Assembly: GCA_009774245.1 (NCBI GenBank)
Contig: VSNM01000001.1
Span: 150,852-214,851 of the forward strand
Source: Lachnospiraceae bacterium
GTDB taxonomy: Bacteria; Bacillota; Clostridia; Lachnospirales; Lachnospiraceae
Reading direction: 5' to 3'
Length of the DNA: 64,000 bases
Shown here in pieces: positions 54,470-61,750 of this stretch. The notes under the pieces were generated by a model. It searched no databases. It had not been told where the DNA came from and was given only the letters and a program-made list of their open reading frames with translations. Numbering within the stretch: position 1 is the stretch's first letter; the number at the start of each line of letters is the position of its first letter. The position numbers were made by a program, and so were the translations under genes.

Positions 54470-55358
54470 TCACAGAAGGATAATTATAGTTATGGGGCTG
54501 GCATTTATTCTGACATTTGCATCAGGATGCCAGGATAAAAAGCAGGAAGGAAAAGGGATAACAGATGACATCCTGCCAGATCAGACAGACTATAGTATGT
54601 ATCTGAGAAAAATATGGATGGAAGGTCATGATTACCTTCTGCACAGTCTGGTCATCACCCGGATAGAAGATGGATGTATAGAGGGATTTCTGGGTGAGGA
54701 TAATATATATTCTGATATGTATTTTGACATAGACTTGGCGGAGCACGCCACAAACTTTCAGGGGACGATAACTGACGGCAGGGCGGAGTGTATATACCAT
54801 AACAGACAGAAGGATAAGTATGGAGAAATGGATATCATTTTTGCCGGGGATGACGGACTCGATGTAAGGATTGATGAGGGAGAGACAAAAAACTATCAGA
54901 CCTGTAACATATCAGATATTCGGTATCGTGACACGCCTGTAATAATTGATGGAGAGATGGGTTCGTGGGGGAAGGTAACGTTATGCTGTGTCTATAAAGA
55001 AAATTCAGACACACTCGAGCCATGGGTGGTATTACTGGACGGACAGGGAGATATCATATACCAGTTTTCGGCGGATTTTTCAGGCTATGGCGATAACATA
55101 GACTGCGAGATCACCGGCATGGCGATTGAGGATATGGATGGGGACGGACTGGAGGATATAGCGGTTTTTACTTGTAAATCATATACTTTCCGGGATGATC
55201 TGGACCAGCAATGTGAATGGTATTTCTTTCAACAGGAAGATGGCTGGTTTGGCAAAGAGGTTTATATCTGTCATGACGAAGATGCTTACTATATTGAAAG
55301 TGAACGGAATGACATACATGTATTATTTCAGGAGCCTGAGGAATCAGCGAATGAATGA
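54453..55358 (+). CDS. FG-GAP-like lipoprotein, tandem copy 2 (candidate immunity)
   Basis: I start at ATG 54453 (GGAGGCGG upstream) inside the end of copy 1. Signal peptide with FASGC lipobox, 301 residues, paralogue of copy 1 (DYSMYLRKIWMEG, LVITRIEDGCIEGFLG, SWGKVTLCCVYKEN, IEDMDGDGLEDIAVFTC, WYFFQQEDGWFGKEV). Tandem duplication followed by divergence is common to most immunity candidates in this window. Confidence 0.6.
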   Translation: MRKRNDHRRIIIVMGLAFILTFASGCQDKKQEGKGITDDILPDQTDYSMYLRKIWMEGHDYLLHSLVITRIEDGCIEGFLGEDNIYSDMYFDIDLAEHATNFQGTITDGRAECIYHNRQKDKYGEMDIIFAGDDGLDVRIDEGETKNYQTCNISDIRYRDTPVIIDGEMGSWGKVTLCCVYKENSDTLEPWVVLLDGQGDIIYQFSADFSGYGDNIDCEITGMAIEDMDGDGLEDIAVFTCKSYTFRDDLDQQCEWYFFQQEDGWFGKEVYICHDEDAYYIESERNDIHVLFQEPEESANE

Positions 55359-55379
55359 TAAAAATGAGATACACGCGTT

Positions 55380-55436
55380 AGGAGCTGTGCAGAAATAGAC
55401 AAGTCAAGATGCATAGGTTATTTTTGCATAGCTCCT
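55380..55436 (+). repeat. Long-loop inverted repeat before VgrG 3
   Basis: AGGAGCTGTGCA (55380-55391) and TGCATAGCTCCT (55425-55436) pair along 12 bases with one G-T. The loop is 33 bases. No T-run follows. It could be an operator, an RNA switch in the leader, or the ends of a small lost element. Confidence 0.6.
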
Positions 55437-55455
55437 TAGCAGGAAAGGAGAACAC

Positions 55456-57033
55456 ATGACAGAAAAAATAGCAGACAGGCAGATATCTATTCAGTGCAGG
55501 TTCCGGATCATAAGCGTACAGAGCTGTGTGATCCGTGCCGGGTACGGGCAGCACACCCGTGCGGAGGTCACGGCGGTCGTGGACGGGGACAGCGCGCAGG
55601 GCGTCCTGACGGACACTGCGGATGAGGCGGTCACGATCACGGGAAGGGACAGCGCCGGCATGGAGCGCATTTTGTTTTCCGGCGTTGTGGAATCGCTGGA
55701 GCTGGCCACGGAGGGCGGGTATACAGTCCTTTACCTGAAGGCCGTCTCCCATACATGGAAGATGGATATCATGAGGAGGTCAAGGTCATTTCAGGATACT
55801 TCCATGACATACCGCAGTGTGGCGGAGGCGGTCGTGCGTGAATATGGGGCATCCATGATCTGGAATGTGCCGGACAGGCATCTGGAATATCCCCTGATCC
55901 AGTACAGGGAAACGGATTACCGGTTCCTTCTGAGACTGCTGAGCCACCTGCAGGCGGGAATCACCGTGGTGGATGCCGGAGCGGGCATCAGCTTCCACGC
56001 CGGACTGCGGGACGGGGATGACCACGGGGATATCGCGCTGGAACAGTACATATACAGCACACGGCCGTCTGGCGGCGGCAGGATGCACACAGGCGCCACG
56101 GGCTACCGGATTGACGGGACGGATCATGTGAGGACGGGCGACAGGGTGCGGATACACGGTATGCCGTATTGCGTGATGGACGCGGTCACCGTATTTGAAC
56201 AGGGAAGCCTGCGGTGCAGCTGCAACGTATTCCCGGCGCAGTGTTTCCGTGTATCCCGGATACCGGCAGGGACGCTGGAGGGCGCGGAGCTGACAGGGAG
56301 AATCCTGGAGACGCGCCGGGAGCTCGTGAGGCTGCACCTGGATATCGACAGGGAACAGGCCCCGTCAGGGGCGTACTGGTTCCCATGGAAACCGGCCACG
56401 GGGAACATGCTGTACTGTATGCCGGAGACAGGCACAAGGGCGGCGCTGTATTTTGGCAGGGCCGACGAGGGCGCAGGGGAAGTCGTCCGCAGCGTCAGGG
56501 AGAACGGCGACCGGTGCGGGGAGCTGTCAGACCATAACAGGCGGTATATCACGACAGACGGCAGTAAGAGAATGTACATGGAACCCTCCGCGATGGGACT
56601 GCTCAACATGGAGGGAAAGAATGCGGAGATCGCCCTCGGTGACAGCGCCGTACTGGGAGTGAGGACAACCGGTAAGATGTCGCTGCTGGCGGAAGGACAG
56701 GTAAAATTAAAAGGAAAGAACGTCTCCGTCACGACACCCATGGAAGCGACGCTTGTCAGGAAGGACCTCCTGTCGCCGACCGTCATCAACCTGTGCAACG
56801 CCTTTGACTCCATCGGACAGGTAGGTAGCTTCGCGCCCAACGCAGGCCGGGTGACAGCAGGGAAGGGAAAAACGACATCCTCCGCACAGCCGGAGGAGGA
56901 ATACGGGGTGGAGGACATCACGTGGGACATCCTGTCAGGGATTCCGGCGGTGTCAGCGGGAAGTCCCGCAGCAGCAGCGGTGGCGGCATCCATGCCGGTG
57001 CTTGGCAGACATTTAAAGAAGGAGGCACGTTGA
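55456..57033 (+). CDS. VgrG/gpD-like spike protein 3
   Basis: ATG 55456 after GGAAAGGAGAAC. 525 residues. gp27-like core (SFQDTSMTYRSVAEAVVREYG, LIQYRETDYRFLLRLLSHL), OB domain (AELTGRILETRRELVRLHLDID, YWFPWKPATGNMLYCMPETGTRAAL), beta-helix (SVTTPMEATLVRKDLLSPTV) and a C-terminal extension of about 90 residues (Gly/Ala/Ser-rich, ending MPVLGRHLKKEAR). That extension is absent from VgrG 1, 2 and 4 and may attach cargo or an adaptor. It stops one base before the next gene. Confidence 0.85.
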   Translation: MTEKIADRQISIQCRFRIISVQSCVIRAGYGQHTRAEVTAVVDGDSAQGVLTDTADEAVTITGRDSAGMERILFSGVVESLELATEGGYTVLYLKAVSHTWKMDIMRRSRSFQDTSMTYRSVAEAVVREYGASMIWNVPDRHLEYPLIQYRETDYRFLLRLLSHLQAGITVVDAGAGISFHAGLRDGDDHGDIALEQYIYSTRPSGGGRMHTGATGYRIDGTDHVRTGDRVRIHGMPYCVMDAVTVFEQGSLRCSCNVFPAQCFRVSRIPAGTLEGAELTGRILETRRELVRLHLDIDREQAPSGAYWFPWKPATGNMLYCMPETGTRAALYFGRADEGAGEVVRSVRENGDRCGELSDHNRRYITTDGSKRMYMEPSAMGLLNMEGKNAEIALGDSAVLGVRTTGKMSLLAEGQVKLKGKNVSVTTPMEATLVRKDLLSPTVINLCNAFDSIGQVGSFAPNAGRVTAGKGKTTSSAQPEEEYGVEDITWDILSGIPAVSAGSPAAAAVAASMPVLGRHLKKEAR

Positions 57034-57034
57034 G

Positions 57035-57538
57035 ATGAGTGAGAGCGTAAGGACCGGCGGCATCGGGAAAAATCCCGCCATAGACAGGATCAACAGCCTG
57101 AACGCGGCGGATATCAGAAACCAGGCAGTCAGAAGGATGGAAGAGCTCCTGCTGGTAACAGATACGGCGGGAGACGGAAGATACACCAGGACAGTCCCGA
57201 TAGATTTCAGCGCGGCGGACTGGAAGGGGACAGCAGCAGAGCGGAAGAAGGAGAGGACAAATGGAAGAAGAAAAGGAAGGAACTGGATGGCAGGTATCAG
57301 CCTGTCTGAATGGGAGGATACATATGGGAATGCCGGAGGGCTGGGAGAGGCCGGCGGAGACAGTGCTGTCGGAGAGATTTCCCGGCAGTACGGGGCCGGA
57401 GGAAATATTCGCGGACTCCGGGGCGGACAGGATGCTCACGCTCAGCAGGCTGGGGAAGCATCTGCAGGAGAGACAGGTATATCCGGCAGTGCGGGAGATA
57501 CAGCGGGTGGTCAGCCGCGTCTATCCGGAGAGCGTTAG
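57035..57538 (+). CDS. Small coupled protein overlapping an Eag-like gene
   Basis: ATG 57035 directly follows VgrG 3. The first 75 residues (IGKNPAIDRINSLNAADIR, QAVRRMEELLLVTD, FSAADWKGTAAERKKE) look like a real helical protein. From about 57260 the frame is an antiphase reading of the next gene and is Gly/Arg-rich. Either a genuine overlap of 278 bases or a frameshift that lost an earlier stop. Function unknown. Confidence 0.45.
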   Translation: MSESVRTGGIGKNPAIDRINSLNAADIRNQAVRRMEELLLVTDTAGDGRYTRTVPIDFSAADWKGTAAERKKERTNGRRKGRNWMAGISLSEWEDTYGNAGGLGEAGGDSAVGEISRQYGAGGNIRGLRGGQDAHAQQAGEASAGETGISGSAGDTAGGQPRLSGER

Positions 57539-57773
57539 GGACCAGGCGCAGACCATCACAGTACAGACGGGCAGTGCGGGATTCTTTTCATTCCTCACGG
57601 GAGGCATGGCAGGGGATGTGTGCCATTTCCTGTTCATCCTCCCGGATGCGGAGGAAAGGATGCTGCTGGGCGGACTCCACCTGCCCGCGGGGGAGCTGCG
57701 CAGCGGGAAGGAACTGCTGGTAAAGATCATAAGGAGCATACAGGAAGAGGATACAGGGAGGAACAGCCAATGA
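57261..57773 (+). CDS. Candidate Eag-like (DcrB/DUF1795 fold) chaperone 2
   Basis: ATG 57261 after AGGAGAGG. 170 residues with the DcrB-fold order: GWQVSACLNGRIHMGMPEGWERP, LSERFPGSTGPEEIFADS, ADRMLTLSRL, then GDVCHFLFILPDAEERMLLGGLHLP and the final helix ELLVKIIRSIQE. MPxxW, FP near residue 40 and the late beta-hairpin fit Eag effector chaperones. ATGA overlap with VgrG 4 and the effector at 59202 downstream fit a loader. Inferred, not proved. Confidence 0.6.
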   Translation: MEEEKEGTGWQVSACLNGRIHMGMPEGWERPAETVLSERFPGSTGPEEIFADSGADRMLTLSRLGKHLQERQVYPAVREIQRVVSRVYPESVRDQAQTITVQTGSAGFFSFLTGGMAGDVCHFLFILPDAEERMLLGGLHLPAGELRSGKELLVKIIRSIQEEDTGRNSQ

Positions 57774-59176
57774 GAGAATATCAGATTCAGATAGAGCCGT
57801 TTGAGTATACGGCAGTACAGGATATAAAGATCACGAGTACAGTAAATGAACATGCGGTGGCCTCAGTCACGGTACAGATCAGGGACGGGCGGGAGGAAGA
57901 GTATCTCGATATGCTGACAGGGGAGACATGGGTTAGGATTACCGGCGTCGGCGAACCAGACGGCGGCGCAGGGACAGTATATACCGTGCTGTTCCACGGG
58001 ATTGTCATGGATTTTTCCTTCTCCCATGACAGCCGCGGGACGACGATGCACCTGGAGCTGGCGAGCGGCACGGTGCTGATGGACCTGGAGCCGCATTTCA
58101 GGGTATTCCAGAATGAAAATGCCCTGTGTGCCTCCATCCATGAGAGGATCACCGGGGCCTATCCGGACGGGCGTGTGACCTGCACGGAGGGCGGCAGCGA
58201 CCGGACAGCAGGAATCCTGATACAGTACAGGGAGACCGACTGGGAATTCCTGAAACGTATGGCGGCAGCGTCAGGGCGCTGTCTGGTGCCCGATGCCCTG
58301 AGAAAGGGGGTGCGCTACACTGTCGGACTTCCGGAAGGGATAGGGAGGGATATCCCGGCAGACCATATCCGCATACGGCTCGACATGCGCGAATACATGG
58401 AAAAGACACACGGCGGCATGACACAGCTCCGCGCGGGCGACATGCCGGAGCTGGCCGTCACGGACAGGGAGATCTGCCAGACCGGCGACAGGATGTCATA
58501 CCAGGGACGGGAGTACTATATCTACAGGATTGAGACGGTCTACCGGGGCGGGGAATGTCTCCATACATACCATCTCAGGAGAAAGGAGGCGCTCAGCCCG
58601 CTGCCCGTGCCGCATGAATCCATAACAGGCTGCTCCTTTGACGCGGTGGTAACCAGCGTGCAGAAGGACAGGGTGCAGGTGGAGATCGCAGGGGATGAAT
58701 GGAACGCGCAGGACGGGAAGGCGTGGTTCCCGTATGCGACAGTGTACTCCTCCGCTGACGGGACCGGCTGGTACTGTATGCCGGAGCCGGGAGACAGCGT
58801 GCGCCTGCATGTGCCGGAGTGCGAGGGGGACAGCTTCGTGATGAGCGCGGTGCACAGGGAGACGGACGCCGCGAGGCAGAACCCCGACTACAAATCCTTT
58901 AAGACGAAATACGGGAAAGAGATCCTGTTTACACCGGATTCGATCCTGATGACGAACAACCGGGGCATGATGGTGGAGATGAACGACAGCGAGGGAATCA
59001 GGATAACAAGCGACAGGGACATCGTGGTCGATGCGAAAGAAAACCTCACCATATCGAGCAACAGCGCGTCGCTGCTGCTCGCCGCGGAGGACCAGCTGCA
59101 GGTGCGGCAGGGCGGAACCAGCATGACACTCAGCGGGGATATCTCCTTTACGGGCGGGGAGTTCAGGATACAGTAG
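57770..59176 (+). CDS. VgrG/gpD-like spike protein 4
   Basis: I start at ATG 57770, overlapping the upstream stop. 468 residues, the closest relative of VgrG 1 (ILIQYRETDWEFLKRMAAAS, CSFDAVVTSVQKDRVQVEI, WFPYATVYSSADGTGWYC, MPEPGDSVRLHVP, FTPDSILMTNNRGMMVEM, DIVVDAKENLTISSNSASLLLA). Near-identical OB segments suggest recent common origin. It ends 25 bases before the effector at 59202 and is presumably its carrier. Confidence 0.9.
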   Translation: MREYQIQIEPFEYTAVQDIKITSTVNEHAVASVTVQIRDGREEEYLDMLTGETWVRITGVGEPDGGAGTVYTVLFHGIVMDFSFSHDSRGTTMHLELASGTVLMDLEPHFRVFQNENALCASIHERITGAYPDGRVTCTEGGSDRTAGILIQYRETDWEFLKRMAAASGRCLVPDALRKGVRYTVGLPEGIGRDIPADHIRIRLDMREYMEKTHGGMTQLRAGDMPELAVTDREICQTGDRMSYQGREYYIYRIETVYRGGECLHTYHLRRKEALSPLPVPHESITGCSFDAVVTSVQKDRVQVEIAGDEWNAQDGKAWFPYATVYSSADGTGWYCMPEPGDSVRLHVPECEGDSFVMSAVHRETDAARQNPDYKSFKTKYGKEILFTPDSILMTNNRGMMVEMNDSEGIRITSDRDIVVDAKENLTISSNSASLLLAAEDQLQVRQGGTSMTLSGDISFTGGEFRIQ

Positions 59177-59201
59177 ATGATAAATATATGGAGGTAAAAC
59201 G

Positions 59202-60671
59202 ATGGCGGGAAAGAAATACCCAGAGCAGGTATATATAGAAGAGGAAAAGAATGAAAAATATATGGAAGGCAATTATGATGGAGATGCTGACCAGCAATAC
59301 AAACAGGAGCGGGCTGACAAACGGCGGTCGCTTGAGATAGAGGAGGAAATAGAATATGCACAGGGATATATTTATGAAAGGGAAACGGAACGGCTGTCAT
59401 GTGAGTATAAAGTAGTAGGTGAGAAATTTGTGCAATTAATGAGAGATTATATCGAGGAGAACAAATATCAGCAGTATCTTGTTGATGGCGCCGTTCTCCG
59501 GTGCGATCAGGCAATGACAGACGATGTGGTTTTTACTGAATGGGGAGAAAAGGTTGTATTGGAGAACAAGGCAGACGAAGTGTGCAATATTATTCTGAAT
59601 GTTTCTGAAAATCCTGTTTATGAAGATGATGATTCAGAAAATTCCATGACCATAAATGGGTTAAGATATGCGACAGTGAAAGATACGATTAAGAATGTAA
59701 ATATAATTGTTCCAAAATGTAACTGCAGGCTGGCAGCTGACAGGGAGAAGGAAGAAGAAAGAATCCGCAATGATCTTGACCGCAATAAAAACGGGGTATG
59801 TATGCATCTCATGAGGCTGAACGAAGAATGGGACAATTATGAGGTGAAAGATGCAAAAGGTTTTGCGATAAAATATGCTAAAAGAGTAAATGTTGCACCC
59901 TCGCCATTTTCGGCAGGGGCGGGAAGGGTACTGGATGAATCTGAGGATGTTGTTTGGGAGGAGGTAGAGGGGATTACGATGACCTCTGTGCTGTTCTGCA
60001 AGCATGGCGGGTTGATCATGCCGGTTACGTCGGGGCAGACAGCTTATTCGGAGGAAGAAATAATTTTGATCTATACGGCAGATAAAAATGCTAAAGTAAG
60101 TGGATTATCGGGAGAACCGGGCGAGGGAGCGAGGAAAGGAGCTCAAGTTTTGTTTGATTTTGCTACTCGTGAATATGGTAGTGGATTTGGAGTAGACACA
60201 CCTAATTACTACCTTATGCATCATTCCAATCAATATTATGACGAAAATGGATTGTCAAGAATAAGTAAAATTCCGGGAAAGCAAACAAATGAGGATTATT
60301 ATTGTGTTGCAATGGCGCCAGGCTTTATAACCAAAGCAAGCGGTTATAGCACGCCCGCAACAGAAGGAAATATAAATTTTGGCTATAGATTTTTAGTACG
60401 ATTGTGTGATGAGGAAGGAAAGAATTATGATTTAGATGTGATTGTTGTCGATGAAAAACATTCAGAGGATAGGAATGACTTCTATCCACATAACAATATA
60501 GTCGAATTTGTAACTGGAAATAATATTAATGATGCAATCCTGGAAGGAGGTAATGTCAGTTTTGACAAATTATTGTGTGGTACACAACTGGAAATCGAAG
60601 AAGTGTATGCCTATAAAGAGGGGGCTTATATTACAGGAAATTACTGGCAGCCACATTGGGAGGATCGGTAA
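59202..60671 (+). CDS. DUF4280-like effector with double-psi-barrel-like C-terminus
   Basis: ATG 59202 after TATGGAGGTAAA. A charged helical N-terminus (about 1-85) precedes a DUF4280-like domain of the type in the GH19 effector (QYLVDGAVLRCDQAMTDD, LRYATVKDTIKNVNII, CMHLMRLNEEWDNY, ITMTSVLFCKHGGLIMPVTSG). The tail (about 315-480) has NEDYYCVAMAPGFITKASG, GYRFLVRLCDEEGKNYDLDV, VVDEKHSEDRNDFYPHNN and IVEFVTG. The VAMAPG, D-KH-D and VEFV motifs line up with the tail of the effector at 27479 and with double-psi-barrel cell-wall domains of phages. Overall 489 residues. Confidence 0.75.
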   Translation: MAGKKYPEQVYIEEEKNEKYMEGNYDGDADQQYKQERADKRRSLEIEEEIEYAQGYIYERETERLSCEYKVVGEKFVQLMRDYIEENKYQQYLVDGAVLRCDQAMTDDVVFTEWGEKVVLENKADEVCNIILNVSENPVYEDDDSENSMTINGLRYATVKDTIKNVNIIVPKCNCRLAADREKEEERIRNDLDRNKNGVCMHLMRLNEEWDNYEVKDAKGFAIKYAKRVNVAPSPFSAGAGRVLDESEDVVWEEVEGITMTSVLFCKHGGLIMPVTSGQTAYSEEEIILIYTADKNAKVSGLSGEPGEGARKGAQVLFDFATREYGSGFGVDTPNYYLMHHSNQYYDENGLSRISKIPGKQTNEDYYCVAMAPGFITKASGYSTPATEGNINFGYRFLVRLCDEEGKNYDLDVIVVDEKHSEDRNDFYPHNNIVEFVTGNNINDAILEGGNVSFDKLLCGTQLEIEEVYAYKEGAYITGNYWQPHWEDR

Positions 60672-60675
60672 TATA

Positions 60676-61488
60676 ATGAGGAAAAAACTAGGATGTGCAA
60701 TTGGTTTATTTATGTTTTTTAGTTTAATCTTTGGGATTCTGCTATTGAAAAATGGAAGTCTTGGTTTGGGCAGTAAAAACACAGAGGAAAAAAGTATGCA
60801 GATGAGCATTGGACAAAGCAAGAAAGAAATAGTTGCATATTCAAAAATCGTAAAAAAAATTTTAGAAAAGAGGAGTGAGGAGGAAATTGCATTTTTGGAT
60901 AAGTATCCCACTGCTTTAAGATGGATTCGACTCTCATCATTTGATTTTAATGGGGATGGAGTAGGGGAAATCATTTTATCAGATGAATATGTGGAAACAT
61001 CATCAATAATTTCCTATAACCAGGTATATGATGTCGGTGGAAAGCTGCTGTTTCGATTTGTGGCAGGGGAGATACTGGACACTGAGATATTTATGGATGA
61101 AGTGGGAAGCCAGTATTATATACAGAGTAGCCTGCACATTGCCGCAGGTCATGATGTCACATTTTATGAGAAAATTTATCAGCTACAAAAACAAGAATGG
61201 AAAACGGAGCTGATGTTTATAGAATGGGATTGTAGACATGGGAAAGAGAGAGAGGATACTGAGGAGAAGGGATATCTCATTTATGATTGTTTTACAGAGG
61301 ATGAAATAGCAAACATTATGGAAACAGGGTATGAAAATACAATAGACATTCTCAATACAAAAAAAGCAAATGGGACTAAGGAACGATTGGAAAAATATGT
61401 ACAGTCTTTTAAAGGGCAACATAAGGAAAAAGTTACAGATATAGGAATTATTCTTAACTGGGAAGAGGGGATTAAATGGGCTGAGTGA
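60676..61488 (+). CDS. Candidate immunity protein for the 59202 effector, membrane-anchored
   Basis: ATG 60676 with GGGAGGATCGG, five bases after the effector stop. 270 residues: anchor CAIGLFMFFSLIFGILLL, then VKKILEKRSEEEIAFLDKY, SSFDFNGDGVGEIILSD (FG-GAP-like loop) and HIAAGHDVTFYEKIYQLQ. AT-rich, in contrast to the VgrG genes. Best immunity candidate for the adjacent double-psi-barrel effector. Confidence 0.6.
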   Translation: MRKKLGCAIGLFMFFSLIFGILLLKNGSLGLGSKNTEEKSMQMSIGQSKKEIVAYSKIVKKILEKRSEEEIAFLDKYPTALRWIRLSSFDFNGDGVGEIILSDEYVETSSIISYNQVYDVGGKLLFRFVAGEILDTEIFMDEVGSQYYIQSSLHIAAGHDVTFYEKIYQLQKQEWKTELMFIEWDCRHGKEREDTEEKGYLIYDCFTEDEIANIMETGYENTIDILNTKKANGTKERLEKYVQSFKGQHKEKVTDIGIILNWEEGIKWAE

Positions 61489-61750
61489 TAGGTTGCTTTT
61501 TTGACGCGGCAGTGATCGGTGTCGGCGTGCAGAATTTCTACATAAAGTTCTATCCAGAATGGGATGATTGGAATGATAAGGAGACTGGCAAATATGAATT
61601 TCATGACAAGGAGTGACAAACAAAAGAGGGGAGTGTGTATTATGGTGTTCAGGAGTATAATTCACTTCAAAATTATGTAGAACATATTAATCGCCACTTA
61701 GTGGATTTAGGATGTGAGAAAATAAAGCCGAATTAGAAGGGAGAATTTCT
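61489..61750. other. Toxin/immunity gene remnants
   Basis: Coding-like pieces without starts: VIGVGVQNFYIKFYPEWDDWND and KETGKYEFHDKE (to about 61616), then YGVQEYNSLQNYVEHINRHLVDLG and EKIKPN (61638-61736). They appear to be ends of two lost genes. Confidence 0.45.
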
